Assembly (NCBI GenBank): GCA_050084985.1
Contig: JBITNC010000001.1
Location: forward strand, 76,322,001 to 76,386,000
DNA: 64,000 nt
Origin: Nageia nagi
Lineage: Eukaryota; Pinophyta
Direction: 5' to 3'
Of the stretch, positions 37,561-49,164 are shown piece after piece (the first letter of the stretch is position 1; each line of letters starts with the position of its first letter). The notes below the pieces were generated by a model. That model was not told where the DNA came from. It ran no database searches and was given only the letters and a program-made list of their open reading frames with translations. The translations under genes were made by a program, and so were the position numbers.

Positions 37561-38130
37561 GTATGTTCAAACTAGAGCCTCTTTTTTAATGATTCCAAAA
37601 CAAGCCCAAGTCACTCAGCAAAATCAATAAACCATTTCAACTCAACTAGATCCAAAAAGAGCTAAGGGTCCTATGCTCCAAATACTGAATCAAGAGAATT
37701 AACTTCTTGGATATCCAAGTCATATTTCTTAGACCCAAGTATAACTACCTCTATAGCAAGAAATCCTGATGTAACCAAAAAAGAAGTCCTAGAAAAAGAA
37801 AGGTCTCATCCATTAAGATATCCTTTCATCACTAATCATCATAAGGAAAAGGAAACTCAGCATTTTAGATCAAATCAAGTTGCTAAAATAAGTAATTTTT
37901 CCCCTTATGCTCCATACAACATTGTGGAAGAATTAAAGAAAACACCTTCTATAATGATAATATTTGATGTATTAAAGATTCTTGATCAAATTGGTCTTTT
38001 GCAAGAATCTTTTAAGTTTAAAAATAATAAGAAAAGGGTAAATGAGGGCAATGTTAATTTTGCAATATCTAATGATGTCCCTTTAGCTCCTATAGGAATA
38101 AGAAAATCTCCACCTTTATACCTATCCCTT
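37561..38130 (+). pseudogene. Element F gag-protease linker, decayed
   Basis: Low-complexity Gln/Lys/Pro-rich fragments; 37924-38136 keeps an open frame (EELKKTPSIMIIFDVLKILD) typical of the spacer that precedes the protease in Tat-like elements. No enzymatic motif. Confidence 0.5.
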
Positions 38131-38440
38131 AGGTAGTTAATAATTGTATGATAGATACTGAAGTTGTTATTACTATCATTCCTAAATTAGTTGTAAATGA
38201 AATGAAACTGTACATTACTTGATGCATAAATGAAGTCATACAATTAGATTCTTCCTCTGTAGATGTTTTTGCTAGTGTTAAAAGAGTTTCAATAACTCTA
38301 AATGCATTCTTTGATATCTATTTCATTCAAGATATTATAGTTATTGATATTCCACCTCTATTTGGTATTTATATATCTAGAGTTTACTACTAAATTGGAA
38401 GGGTATCTAGCTTTAGATTGTACACATCTTCTACTCCTCT
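38131..38440 (+). pseudogene. Element F aspartic protease remnant
   Basis: CMIDTEVVITIIPKLVV (from 38145) fits the retropepsin start I-D-x-G-A-E-V-N-I, with the catalytic Asp kept and the following Gly changed. The later part (FFDIYFIQDIIVIDIPPLFG) fits the second half with its hydrophobic Gly. Cleavage of the polyprotein would be its role; the active site is damaged. Confidence 0.6.
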
Positions 38441-38712
38441 TCCAAAATAAATAAGTAAAGATTGTAAATGAGGGTACCAAAAGTATTCATATTAAGAAGA
38501 TCACAAAGCAAAATTATATGAATGACCCTGAACTAGTAGAAGTGTTTGAAAAGGATTCACTCAAAGAAACATTATTAACCATGAAAATTCTTTCAACCAA
38601 TGATCTCAATTACCAAGTCAATGGCATTAGCATCGATAAATATTATTTATATGAAAATGTGCAACCAATCTCAGTCAAACTAAAAGGGAGAATGAAATAT
38701 GAAAAATGTACT

Positions 38713-39075
38713 TTGATTAAGCTAGATGTAAACATGGCTATGGGGTTGGTGTTGTCTTTAAATCACTAGAAGAACTTATAAGAAGATTCTCATTCAGATT
38801 CACATAGCTTTGTATAAACAATGTTGTTTAATATGAAGCCCTTTGTTTAGGGTTATCAAAAGCTTTCAACATAGGCATTAGATTCTTAGTAGTCCATGGT
38901 GATTATCAACTCATCATAAAGTAAGTTAGAAACTATATCAATGTAAAACATCACTATTTGAATACATATTGGAATAGGGTAGGAGACTTACTAGAGTCAT
39001 TTCTAACAATTAATTTTATCTCTATTCCTAGAAGGTATAATTAAGTTGTTGATGCACTTGCTAGTAAGGAGGCAT
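38713..39075 (+). pseudogene. Element F RNase H-like domain upstream of RT
   Basis: The frame FD-x5-HGYGVGVVFKS, RRFSFRFT, YEALCLGLSKAFNIGIRFLV, VHGDYQLIIK, FISIPRRYN and VVDALASKEA follows the archaeal-type RNase H seen as an additional domain in Tat elements. First Asp (FD), third Asp (GD) and last Asp (VVDALA) are visible; the Glu region reads V-stop-YEAL where AEYEAL is expected. Stops fall on Gln and Glu positions. The domain lies before the RT (39600 onward), while the normal RNase H follows the RT. Confidence 0.75.
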
Positions 39076-39329
39076 GTTGTAACTTTGCTCATTATAGAAG
39101 AGGAAGCTTTAGAATCAAAATACAATGTAGGCCATTAGTATTTGATACTACAAACTTCTACCAGGTATTTGACTCTAATGAGAATATCATGAATTTCCTA
39201 TTAGATGAAGCAGTTGCTAATACCTTTGGTATTGAAGAACTACTTGACTATTTTTAGGAGTTAGATGTAATACAAATTAGAAACAATATTATACTAAAAG
39301 CTTTACTCTCTTTTGAAAGGGTATTCAAC

Positions 39330-40740
39330 TTTAAAGATGTTCAAAAAGCTAAAACATTGGCTATTCAAAAAGAGGGTATTATTGAACTGGAAGTAGAACC
39401 TAGGAAATATATAAAGGTTGGATTAGATTGTTCTAAAGAAGAGAAAAGGATCATTTTTCAAATTTATCATTAGTTTCCAAATCCAATTTCTTGGAATTAT
39501 GATGATCTAAAAACATATGATAAAAATATGATCCAACACACAATTGATCATGAGCCAAAGGTAAAACCATAGGTAAAAGCAAAGGTCAGTCAACCTAAAA
39601 ATAGAAGAAGCCATGTATCAAGAGTTAAATAAACTACTAGATTCTAAAATTATCTATCCTATCAAGCATTCTTCTTGGATTTCTAATCTTGTCCTAGTAA
39701 GGAAAAGAGTGGAAAAATTAGGTTTTGTAGACTTTAGAAATTTGAATCAAGTGTCTCTCAAGGATAACTATCCCCTCCCTCCCATGGAGCAAATCTTGCA
39801 TAGAGTAGCTAGAGTATAATATTTTTCTATGATTGATGGCTACTCTAGATTCAACCAAATTTGGGTAAAGGATGAGAATCAATTCAAAAATACATTCACA
39901 ACCAAATGGGGGACATTTGCATTTCAGAGAATACCTTTCAATCTCTCAAATATTCAGGCTACATTTCAAATATCCATGGGCCATACTTTTGGTGATCTAA
40001 TAAATAAGATTATTCTTATCTACCTAGATGGCATTAATGTGTTTTTCAAAATTAGAGAAAATCATTTGCATCATCTTAGGAAATTTTAAAAAATCTATAA
40101 AATTTAGTATTTTAATTAATTCCAAAAAGTCTATTTTTTATGGTAAACCAAGGAAAAATGTTTGGTTATATTATCTCAAACAAAGGATTGGTAATTGATT
40201 CAAACAAAATGAAAGCTATTGAAGCATTGCCTTTACCTTTAAACAAGAAGGCTCTATAATCTTTCTTTGGTCAAATCAATTTTGTTAGGAAAATTATTAA
40301 TGATTTTTCAAAAATAGTTTCTCTAATCATAACAATGTTATAGAAAGATGCTATATTCTCTTAGTAAGAGAAAGCAAACCAAACTTTTTAGGATATTAAA
40401 AAGGCCATAACAGAAGTTCATATTTTGAAGAATCCTAATTTTTAAAATATTTTATTATGTATGCATATGGAGTAGAAAAAAGTGCTACTATTATTCTAGC
40501 ACAAAAGGATGAGCATAAGGAAGAACATCCCATTGTTTTTCATAGCCAAACACTGCAAGATCATCAAGGAAGGTATTCATTTTGAAAAGCAAGTATTTTT
40601 CATAATGAAAGGACTTAATAAGTCTAAGAATTATATGTAGATTCTTGTATATACTATTCATCTTGATGTAAGAAATTATGTCATTCAAAGAGAATGGATG
40701 AAGGGAAAGCTAGTTGGATTACAAAAGTAATGGAATATGA
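39330..40740 (+). pseudogene. Element F reverse transcriptase and RNase H pseudogene
   Basis: A long linker (39330-39600) leads to MYQELNKLLDSKIIYPIKHS and WISNLVLVRKR (39613-39715), FVDFRNLNQVSLKDNYPLPP, SMIDGYSRFNQI and FAFQRIPFNLSNIQATFQ (39829-39970). The catalytic box reads YLDG at 40021-40032, so the second Asp is lost. Connection sequence follows, then an RNase H with MYAYGVEKSATIIL and HPIVFHSQTLQDHQGRYS (40455-40580). Two long clean frames (39613-39819, 39829-40089) are separated by a single TAA. It would copy element RNA to DNA; this copy is inactive. Confidence 0.82.
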
Positions 40741-40889
40741 TATAGAAACTAATCTAACTAATATTATTAGGGGCAAGGCTCTCTATGAAAATATGACAGG
40801 GGTTTCACATATGATTATTATCATAGAGGATGAAGAGCATATTAATCAAGAAAGTGATTGGATAAAATGATATATCTTTTATTTTAGAA

Positions 40890-42110
40890 CTAGTAAATGT
40901 TCCAAATTTCTAGATAGATTTCAAAGAAGGAGATTCAAATTGCAAGAATTAAAGTTTGTGATGATAAATGCTCATCTTTATAGGAATAATTTTTATCAAA
41001 CCTCATTAAGATGTGTAACTCATGATGAAACCCAAAGATTTTTGTATGAATTTCATTATGGATTCTAGAGGACACTACAGTAGTCCAACTACTACAACAA
41101 AAATATTGCAAGCCAAGTACTATTCGCCTACCATATTTTAGGATTCATTCAAGATAGCCTAGGAATGTGATAAATGTAGTAGATATGTGGGAAAAAGAAG
41201 ACAACCTACAATGACTCTTATGCTTGTGGTTGTTGAAGAGCCTTTCCAATAATGGGCTCTTGACTTCATTGGGATTATAAATTCAAATTCCTCAATGGAC
41301 CATAAGTTTATTTTGATTGCAATGGATCATTTCACAAGATGGTTAGAAACCATACCATATAAGGATCTAGATCAGGAGGTAATGATAGAGATGATCAAAA
41401 GAATAATTACTCACTTTGGTATCAAACAATGGTGTTACATTCATGGGAGCCAATTTATCGGACTTTGTTGCTGAGTATGGGATCTACTAGTTATTCTTTT
41501 CAAATTACTACCTAGAAGGAAATTGGTTAGCAAAATCAACAAATAAGAACATAACCCAGATTATCAAAAGGATAATTGGATGGAATCCTAGACAATAGCA
41601 TACATAACTAGACTATGCATTATGGGAAAATAGAATCAGTATCAAATTAGCTATCAAAACATCCCCTTTTGCATTAGTGTATGGTAAAAGACCTATATTG
41701 CCAATTCATATTGAGTTACTTCCATTGAAAATACTGCAAGGGTTGGAAGATTAGATTTTAAGCCATTACAAGTGAGATTCAATTAGCTTATGAAATAGGA
41801 ATAAAATAGAAATAGAGCATATGAGTCTTTCTAGCATTGACAAAAGATAGGTAAGAAGTGGTTTGATAAGAAAAAGTCTTCATAGGTTAAGTTTGAAACT
41901 TGAGACATTATCCTCAAATGGGATGAGTAAAGAGCGAAACTTGGGAAACATCAAAAGTTTGTTTCCTTATGGAGTAAGCCCTATATCATCACTCAAGTAA
42001 TGCAAAATAATGCATTCAAACTTCAAGATATCATCAGATCCTTGTAGCTACCTATCCCAATAAATGGGATCTATTTAAAACATTACTAGGTGATTACATA
42101 ACACCTACCA
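40890..42110 (+). pseudogene. Element F integrase pseudogene
   Basis: The N-terminal zinc-binding module shows CVTHDETQRFLYEFHYG and, after a shift, CGKKKTT-like sequence (41000-41200). The catalytic core begins WALDFIGIINSNS (41253), with the first Asp present, then KFILIAMDHFTRWLETIPYK and ITHFGIKQWCYIHGSQFIG, where DNG is replaced by HGS. A fragment PFALVYGKRPILPIHIE-like lies near 41665-41710. No chromodomain is seen after it. Confidence 0.75.
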
Positions 42111-42618
42111 ATGATTGTACAATGTATATAATGCTATCTTCTTTAAAAAGAAAACTTTAATGCTTGTACATTCTAATTTATGTAGGATTCACTTCCCAAG
42201 GAGATAGGTAGTCATTAAGTCACCATCAACTAAGCATGGTATGGAACTAAGCTTATCTAATGCAAATAATTCAATTAAAAAGATAATATTTAAGAAGGTG
42301 ATCTCCTTAAAAAACCCACCAATCATGCCCTATCTCCTAATTTAAGTTTAGCACGCTTGAAATCAATGTATTCTCTCTTCTCATCCATGACACCATACTT
42401 CATGCATACCCCAACATTCCTTGGTCATCAATTACCATTAATAGACCTCAATTTTAAACCTTTGGAAAATAAAATATACTCCCCAACCCTTTATTTCTTC
42501 ACTTAGCAACATTTAGATCATAAGTTTCTTAGAGAACTAAAGTAGAGAACCTACAAAAAAGATAACATGAAGAGAAGGATAGTTTTAGAGTTTGATCTTG
42601 TAAGGTTTCATATTTTTG

Positions 42619-44515
42619 ATGTTTAACCATGCTACAAAGAAGATAGTAGACACAATGATAGCTACCAAAGAGCCATCAATAAGTGACCAAGAGAAGGTGG
42701 ATATGGACCTTATCATAATTCAAGAAGAATATTTGGAGAATGCTCTTAGTGACAACTAGATGGAGATGGGGGATCGAGGTAATAAACCATATGGATACTT
42801 GGCATGTTGATCCCATGAGGATCCTATTACAACACCTGAATCTCAAGGTCATGGAAAAGGCAAATCATTGGTCGAATCAAAGAGGGATGGTATGATTGAC
42901 TAGGGCCTTGATTATGTGCCCTATGAATCTTTCACCTACCCTAAGTTATTGTATGTCATCACAATCAAACATAACCCAAAGGGTTATGAAATTAAAACCT
43001 ATAAGGAGTAGCAAATAGGGGTTTCTAAGTCTACATACTAGTCTTATATTCTTTTATACTATTCACCTAAGGGTATTGTGCATGCATTTGTAGTCCCTCC
43101 TGACAAGAACTTCCACATTAAAAAGAAAATAGACCTTAAGTGTGAGAAAGTTGACTTTTATCAAAATGAAGTAGAAATGTTAGACTAGATTGACAAAAGG
43201 TATGATGGAAGGAACATAAAGCTTCTACAAAGCTATAACATTGCTTCCTTATAGAAGTCTTAAGATAGAAAGGTCCTACAAGCAATAGAGGTCATTCTTG
43301 GTAAGAAGACCCAAATAGAGGAAGATGAGCCCATGATGAGAATGGCCTACAATATTATAGAGGTTGATGTCTGTTATGATTTTCTTGCCTTCATTTAAAA
43401 TAATGTAAGGAAAAATCTCTTTAAAATAGAAAAATCAAACTTCCAACACATCCTATTTGTGGTGGCTCATAGTCCACCAAAATTTGAAGGTCCTAGTGGA
43501 AGGAGGACTTCAGGTCAAAGCAGTGATCCTAACTAAAACACCCATGCCAATGGAATTGAGATTACTATTTCTAACAAAACTTGATGGCTCATACTATGAG
43601 TTCATAGACAAATTTTATACCCTAGTTGTGCAGATTCTAACAAGGAAGGTTGCTTGCAGATTGTGCTAGTAAGCCATGCTAGAGGTAACAAAATAGGTGA
43701 TTGGTACTTCTTAAAGGATAAAACAATTATAATAACATATGAGTATTTTGAAAACCCATTTTTCTTATCAAAATTTATTATCCCCCAATTGTATTCTATA
43801 GAAATGGAAAGATAGATGAGTTCCATAGAGACAAAATATGGGTTTGATGGTAGTTTCAAGTCTATTATAGATATGTCGACCATTACTAAAAATTTTACAT
43901 TGTTATAAATAGGGTGTAAAGATACTATAAATGATTTTATTGTACAAAATTTCAAGTTAGAAATGGCATATTCCCCTTGGTTGTATGACCCATCAAGATA
44001 AGTTACAAAAATTATAAAGTTCAATAGAAAGCATCCAACTTTTTCCCATGAGCATTGGCCCCATGTTCAATATTTTTTGAATTAATCTGAATAGGAAGCT
44101 GAGGTGTCCCATGAGTGGGAATTTGGAATTTTGAATAAGGTATAGTTAACCCTTTAAGGGTATCAAAAAATATAGAAATTAGAAAGATAGACTTTAAGAG
44201 TTTGCCTTGAACCTAGAAGTTATAACCCAGTTAAGGGATGAGTTAGGTTGGGGTACAAATAAGATTGATTATTTTACAAAATTTAGATTTGAATATACCA
44301 TTAAGATACACCACATTGAAAAATAACACTTTAGCAAATTCCAATACGATAAGTATTGGGAAGATTAGTATATGCAAGACCCGTTATCAAAAATAGGGCA
44401 ACCATTCCCTACCAACTTTCAAGGAATATCAACAGGAAATAATCAACCAAAGGCTCCACTACAAAAAGGGCTAACAAATAAGAGAGAAGCAAGTGAACCA
44501 TTTGGTTCATGATAA
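42619..44515 (+). pseudogene. Element F third reading frame after pol, unrecognised
   Basis: From an ATG at 42619 one frame continues about 960 bases with seven stops that are mostly TAG, then shifts near 43580 and continues to about 44515. The decoded stretches look like real protein (VPYESFTYPKLLYVITIKHN; YSPKGIVHAFVVPPDKNFHI; YEYFENPFFLSKFIIPQLYS). I do not recognise the family. The position between integrase and the 3' LTR suggests an accessory gene of the element. Long open frames on the opposite strand (43602-44024, 44443-44742) are shadows of it. It could instead be a captured host gene. Confidence 0.55.
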
Positions 44516-45690
44516 CTACTGAAAAACAAAAAAGAAGATAACTGAAGTTGAAATAGTTGTTGCTTCTTAGGATTCCTCTCCAAAGAAGAGAAGAAGAATC
44601 TAAAATTTATTATAGGCTCAACCACAACAAGCCCCAAAGAAGGAAAAGATACCCAAAAAGAAACCCCAAACCTCATAGGCATGGGTAACCAGGAGTACAC
44701 AAACTTTGTCTCCTTAAATAGGTCATGAAATTCTAGAATCAATCATGAGAGAAATAAAGATGTTAAGTGCCAGAGACACTCAAAAGCCCCAAAGCACAAA
44801 CATTGTTATCTACCAAAGATGCATAGAAAGAAATAGAGGATGAAGTGCAGTAAGGACAAGGCAATATACTAGGCATATGTGGTACTATAATAGATAGAGG
44901 TGAAGTACGTGGAGATGGAGATGATGATGATGATAAAGATCCCAAGAAGATGAAGGACTCCAACCTAGAGGATAAGACACCTAAGAAGAAGAATCCTTCT
45001 AAAGAGGAGGAAGAGGAAGATATACAAATAACCTCCTCTATAAATAAGACATTATAAGAGATTGCACAAGACATACTAACATCCACTTCAATGGTAGGTG
45101 CACCCCCACATTCTTTGATTCCTTTTTCCATAACCTAGCAATAGGAAATAAAAAGTATATTTTCCACTCAGATTGTAAAGCCCATTAACTAGGAAATATT
45201 TGTGAATATACCCCTTATGCTTTGAGAGCAATAATGAATACTTTAGAGCAAAGTGACATAAATATGGGATATTAAAATTGCCCAAATGCCTTTCAAAGAA
45301 GGGCAACTAAATACTACCCCAACAGTTGTGGTAAATGTAAGTATGCAAAGTACTTCAACTATAAATCAATATAGAATTCTTGTAAATATTTCCATGATGG
45401 CTAGCAAAAGCCTCCAATCCATGGAAAATAAGATTGATAGGTTAAATAAAAAAATAGATCAATACAAAAAGACTACTCCCTAATGGATAAAATAATAATT
45501 GGGTTGTAGAATCTGAATAAAGACTTAATAGGGAAGCTAGATAAGCAAAAATTAAAGTTTGAAAAAAGCCTAGCATAAGGTAATTCTAAGTTGGAAAATA
45601 TAAAGAAACAAATGGAAGAATTGAAAGCTCAAGCCACTATTATTGGTAATCAAAAATCCCCATAGATTGAGAGGAGTTGAATAAGTAAGT
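44516..45690 (+). pseudogene. Charged and coiled-coil tail of the third frame
   Basis: After a Lys/Glu-rich purine-rich stretch (44880-45060), short frames give SKSLQSMENKIDRLNKKIDQ (45400-45460) and NSKLENIKKQMEELKAQATI (45580-45640), both heptad-like and likely coiled coil. Frames shift several times. It may be the C-terminal part of the 42619-44515 protein or a separate one. Antisense frame 44763-45131 is a shadow. Confidence 0.45.
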
Positions 45691-46519
45691 TGCAGTAAAT
45701 AAAGTACTTGATGATGATAAGATAAAGTTGCTACAAATTGTTAAAAACTTCAAAAAATCCTTAGTTGAGAAAATAGGAGAAAGAATGGTGAGTTTTTTAT
45801 ATCTACATTTGTTGAAAAATCAAATAAAACAAGCTCTCCAATAGTATATCACCTAAGCTACTCTACATAAATTGGCACTAAATATACCTGGATCAATAAT
45901 TGAAAATATGAAGATTTGGTTGAAAGCCTTAATAGAAAAGGATTTAGCTACCATCACTCCAAGGCTAAGGTAAACATTTTTTAGGAGAACTTGTGATATC
46001 TACAAATTATAGAACCTAGTGTTTAATATGAATATTCACAAACACCAACTAACGATAGAAATTGGTTTTGTTAATAAATTCATTCATTCTTTAATTGAAT
46101 TAAAGGCTCCCAAATTATGGGAATAACAAGATGTACAAGGTAGTGCTAACTTTTGGGTGGAAAATACCATACAAATTTTGGAATAATCTTAATTTTAGAA
46201 AAAAATCTCAAATTTGTAATAAATAAATGACCTAGCTCAAAAAGCAATTGCAATGTTTCTAAACATAGAAAGACTAGAGAATGTGCTAACAGGTTTCATA
46301 GCAGATACAGTTAAACTATAAACATACCCTAGTTTGTCACAAGTAGATTATCATTACTTGAAAGATTTGAATAAGAAACTCTAATCTTTGCTCCCTACAA
46401 AAGTTAATTCCAACACTTGAAACCCATACAAAAGATTCTTATGGGTAGGCAAGTGGAAGCAGTAAGTAAAGGTTTGATTCTCAAGCAAGATGGGACCTTG
46501 AGAGCTACCAGAAGACATT
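45691..46519 (+). other. Element F 3' region before the LTR
   Basis: Decayed sequence that may continue the coding frame with many stops; no recognisable domain. No strong polypurine tract lies before the LTR at 46520. Confidence 0.4.
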
Positions 46520-47801
46520 TGTTATTTTAGAATCACACTCTGAAGATAGGGTAGCATTATGATATTCTTTATTCTTTCATTCTTTTCAAAAAAAAAATCT
46601 TAATTCCTATTTCTTGCTCCTCTTTCATGACTTTGTAAATATTAGAAGTGATCTTTCTTCTTTAAACTTAGTCAATTTTATCAAATTATGCTTAGTTTCA
46701 GTAAAGTTTGGCTACTTTCATTCATTTGGGTCCTATTAATGTAAATAGATCTTAAATAATTTGGTAACTTAACCTCTATATTGTTTAAAAGTGGGCATTA
46801 TCATGTAAAGAACTCCTACATATTGGTCATAGTTTAGTCAGGTGTATTTTGATAATTATACATAGGTTTAAGGTCATAAGGTGCTATAAATATGTCTAAG
46901 TCATGTCTATGAAGTGTTGTAATATGTTTGGGAAATATTGTAGCATGCAAGGGAAATAAATGTTTAATTCTAATCTAGGTACTGTAGTAATCTAAGTCTT
47001 TCCAAGAAATATTATAAATATGAATTTCTATTGAGTCAAAGTTAGCCAAAGTTACTAGTAGGTAATACTGTAAAGCCCATGGATTTCTAGAGAAAAAGTT
47101 CCACCATGTGCCAAAAATTATAAGGAGATATCGTAAGAAGTGCATCCTCTAAGACCTACCAATTTGAAGCAATGACATCATACCTTTTATCTAAAAAAAA
47201 TGGGTGCTAAGATAATCTTCAATGGGTACTACATAAAGAATATTTAATGAAAGATATTTTATAATATCAATAAATAGAACCCATCAATTTTAAGTGATGA
47301 TATCATACATTTTACCAAAAATCGATGGGTGTTAAAGAAAATCTCTACCATCACTAAACCTTGCCAAAAGAAAACAAAACCTACCATACTAAGAAAGGAA
47401 TAATTAGTTAAGGAGAACACCTAGGTCCACTTAATCAAGAGTGTTTGACCCTCTTAGAGCTCTATGAATGTGTTGAACATAACTCATTTTCACATGACAA
47501 TAATAGTTCATCATTGGATTCCAATGATACATTCTTCATTGCCCTCACTATTCCATGTAACCCAAAGCTATAGTAATGAAGAACACAGAGACATGTCATA
47601 CCAAACAAGCTAATGGACCATGCCTTCATAATTAGCTATAGTCATAATAGGATGTATTCAATGATAAATCAAAGTGATTGTAGTTAGGAAGTACAATAGT
47701 TTAGAGATATTAAACTCCTATACCTTGGCATCGATTATACTTAGTCATTATCCAATCTAGCATAGTTGTGATTATAATTTGTACATTTGTAAATAGTTCC
47801 T
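46520..47801 (+). repeat. Element F 3' LTR, truncated
   Basis: Matches 34110-35399 from TGTTATTTTAGAATCACACT to AAATAGTTCCT. Beyond 47801 the sequence is element D chromodomain and integrase tail, so the last 0.75 kb of the LTR is missing. The join lies within a shared AAATAGTTCCT-like sequence. Confidence 0.82.
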
Positions 47802-48592
47802 CATGTTCGCTAGTGCAATATGATCTTATCTTCTTTTCCAATAATACATCCTCAAGCAAAACACTCATGTGCTCAAGGGCTAAATAGTCAATAGATGGTA
47901 ACATAATCCCTACATATTTCACAACCAAAGCTAGTTCATACAAATTCAAATTCTTAATATTCACAATAGAATATATCTACATATAGTGTGGAAGGTCTAA
48001 CTAAAATGTATTTTCACTAACTTGTGGAATAACAGTGAATGGTACATACCTTATCGGTTTCAATTTTCTCCCTTTCCCATGCTTCCTTTACTTGCTAAGA
48101 TGAAGTTATACTTGATATCCATCCTGGAACTTATGATCCACTCTATGAGATCATGCCTTTCCTTATACTTATTAACTCTTCTCCAATTGTTCCTAAACCT
48201 TTTGATGAACCAACTTTATTCTCTCAACAAAACTCTTAGCTCGCTCCTCCTTATTATGAAGAACCTCATATCCATTACTAGGTAAAGCAAGAGCCATATC
48301 GAAAGGTGATTTTTAAAAAATAGCCAAAACATGTCTCAAAAGAAGATTTATTAGTTGAAGAGTGTATAGCTCAATTATATGCATGCGGTATATAACTCAA
48401 ATGTTCATGTCAAGTCCTAATATGCTTACCATAATAACCTCATAAAAGATGGATTGCTATCCTATTTACCACTTCTATCTACTCATCTATCTATGGATGA
48501 AATGTTATGATCCTTTTTAACTTAGTGTCTATCCTTTCCCACAAAGATTTCCCAAATCTCCCAAGAAACTTGGAATCCTTGTCAAAAATAAT
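47795..48592 (-). pseudogene. Element D integrase C-terminus and start of chromodomain
   Basis: Minus-strand fragments read KLKPIRYVPFTVIPQVS and YSIVNIKNLNLYELALV (about 48060-47940), the tail of chromovirus integrase, followed by LLEDVLLEKKIRSY and TSEHEEL (47862-47795), the first strand of a chromodomain. It stops where element F begins. The chromodomain's second half, stop codon and polypurine tract are absent from the window. Stops and frameshifts break the rest. Confidence 0.72.
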
Positions 48593-49155
48593 CTAATTAG
48601 GAAGACCAAAATGAATCCATACATAAGTAAAGAAAAGATTAGTTGCTTCTTGACATGTCATTGTCTCTTTACATGGAATCAAAATACACATTTTACTGAA
48701 TTGATCCATAACCACATAAAAATAATCATATCCTTTTTTGAAATAGGTAAATCTCCAACAAAATTCATGGAAATATTTTCCCAAGGTTGTGTAGTACTTG
48801 ACAATGGCATGTAGAGGCTAAACTTGTTGTTACTTGGTTTGCTAACATTGCATAACATACAACCTCTAGTATACTTGGATACATTTTCTTGTATTTTAGG
48901 CCAATAACAATATCTTTGCAAATTAGCAAGAGATTTTCCAACACCAAAATATCCTAAAATATAAGAAGTGTGAGCTTCCTTAATAAGATCATTCTTCTCA
49001 CTATTAGGAATACAAGGGTTACCTAAATGAAAAAGTAATCCTTGATGTATATGAAAGTAAATATTTCCATTTTCATTACCATGATTGAATATATGATAGA
49101 TATCTTGAAAATCATGATGAACAACATAGTATTCTTTATATCCTTCATGCATCAA
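48593..49155 (-). pseudogene. Element D integrase, N-terminal and core domains
   Basis: A 158-codon frame (49155-48679) carries LFHLGNPCIPNSEKNDLIKE, the zinc-binding H...H...C-x2-C (HTSYILGYFGVGKSLANLQR, YTRGCMLCNVSK) and the core start PWENISMNFVGDLPISKKD, where the first catalytic Asp is Asn. The overlapping frame 48784-48593 continues with YFYVVMDQFSKMCILIPCKE and LFFTYVWIHFGLPN. Only one shift and few stops separate them, so it is better preserved than the integrase of A. Confidence 0.83.
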
Positions 49156-49164
49156 AGAACTATT

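Larger units (their letters stand above)
34110..47801 (+). mobile_element. Element F: Tat-like Ty3/gypsy element with extra ORF
   Basis: LTR homology pairs 34110-35399 with 46520-47801. Between them, on the plus strand: PBS, gag, protease, an RNase H-like domain, RT, a second RNase H, integrase, and a further reading frame of nearly 1 kb or more. The RNase H before RT and the non-chromodomain integrase point to the Tat group of plant gypsy elements. The 3' LTR stops at the point equivalent to 35399, so about 0.75 kb is deleted. Confidence 0.83.

Noticed and set aside
43602-44024. A 140-codon minus-strand open frame
   Set aside because: It is antisense to the third frame of element F, which reads as protein on the plus strand; AT-rich codons leave few stops on the other strand.
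44443-45131. Minus-strand frames with Ser-rich repeats (SSSSSLEG)
   Set aside because: These are the antisense reading of a purine-rich, Glu/Lys-coding plus-strand tract.
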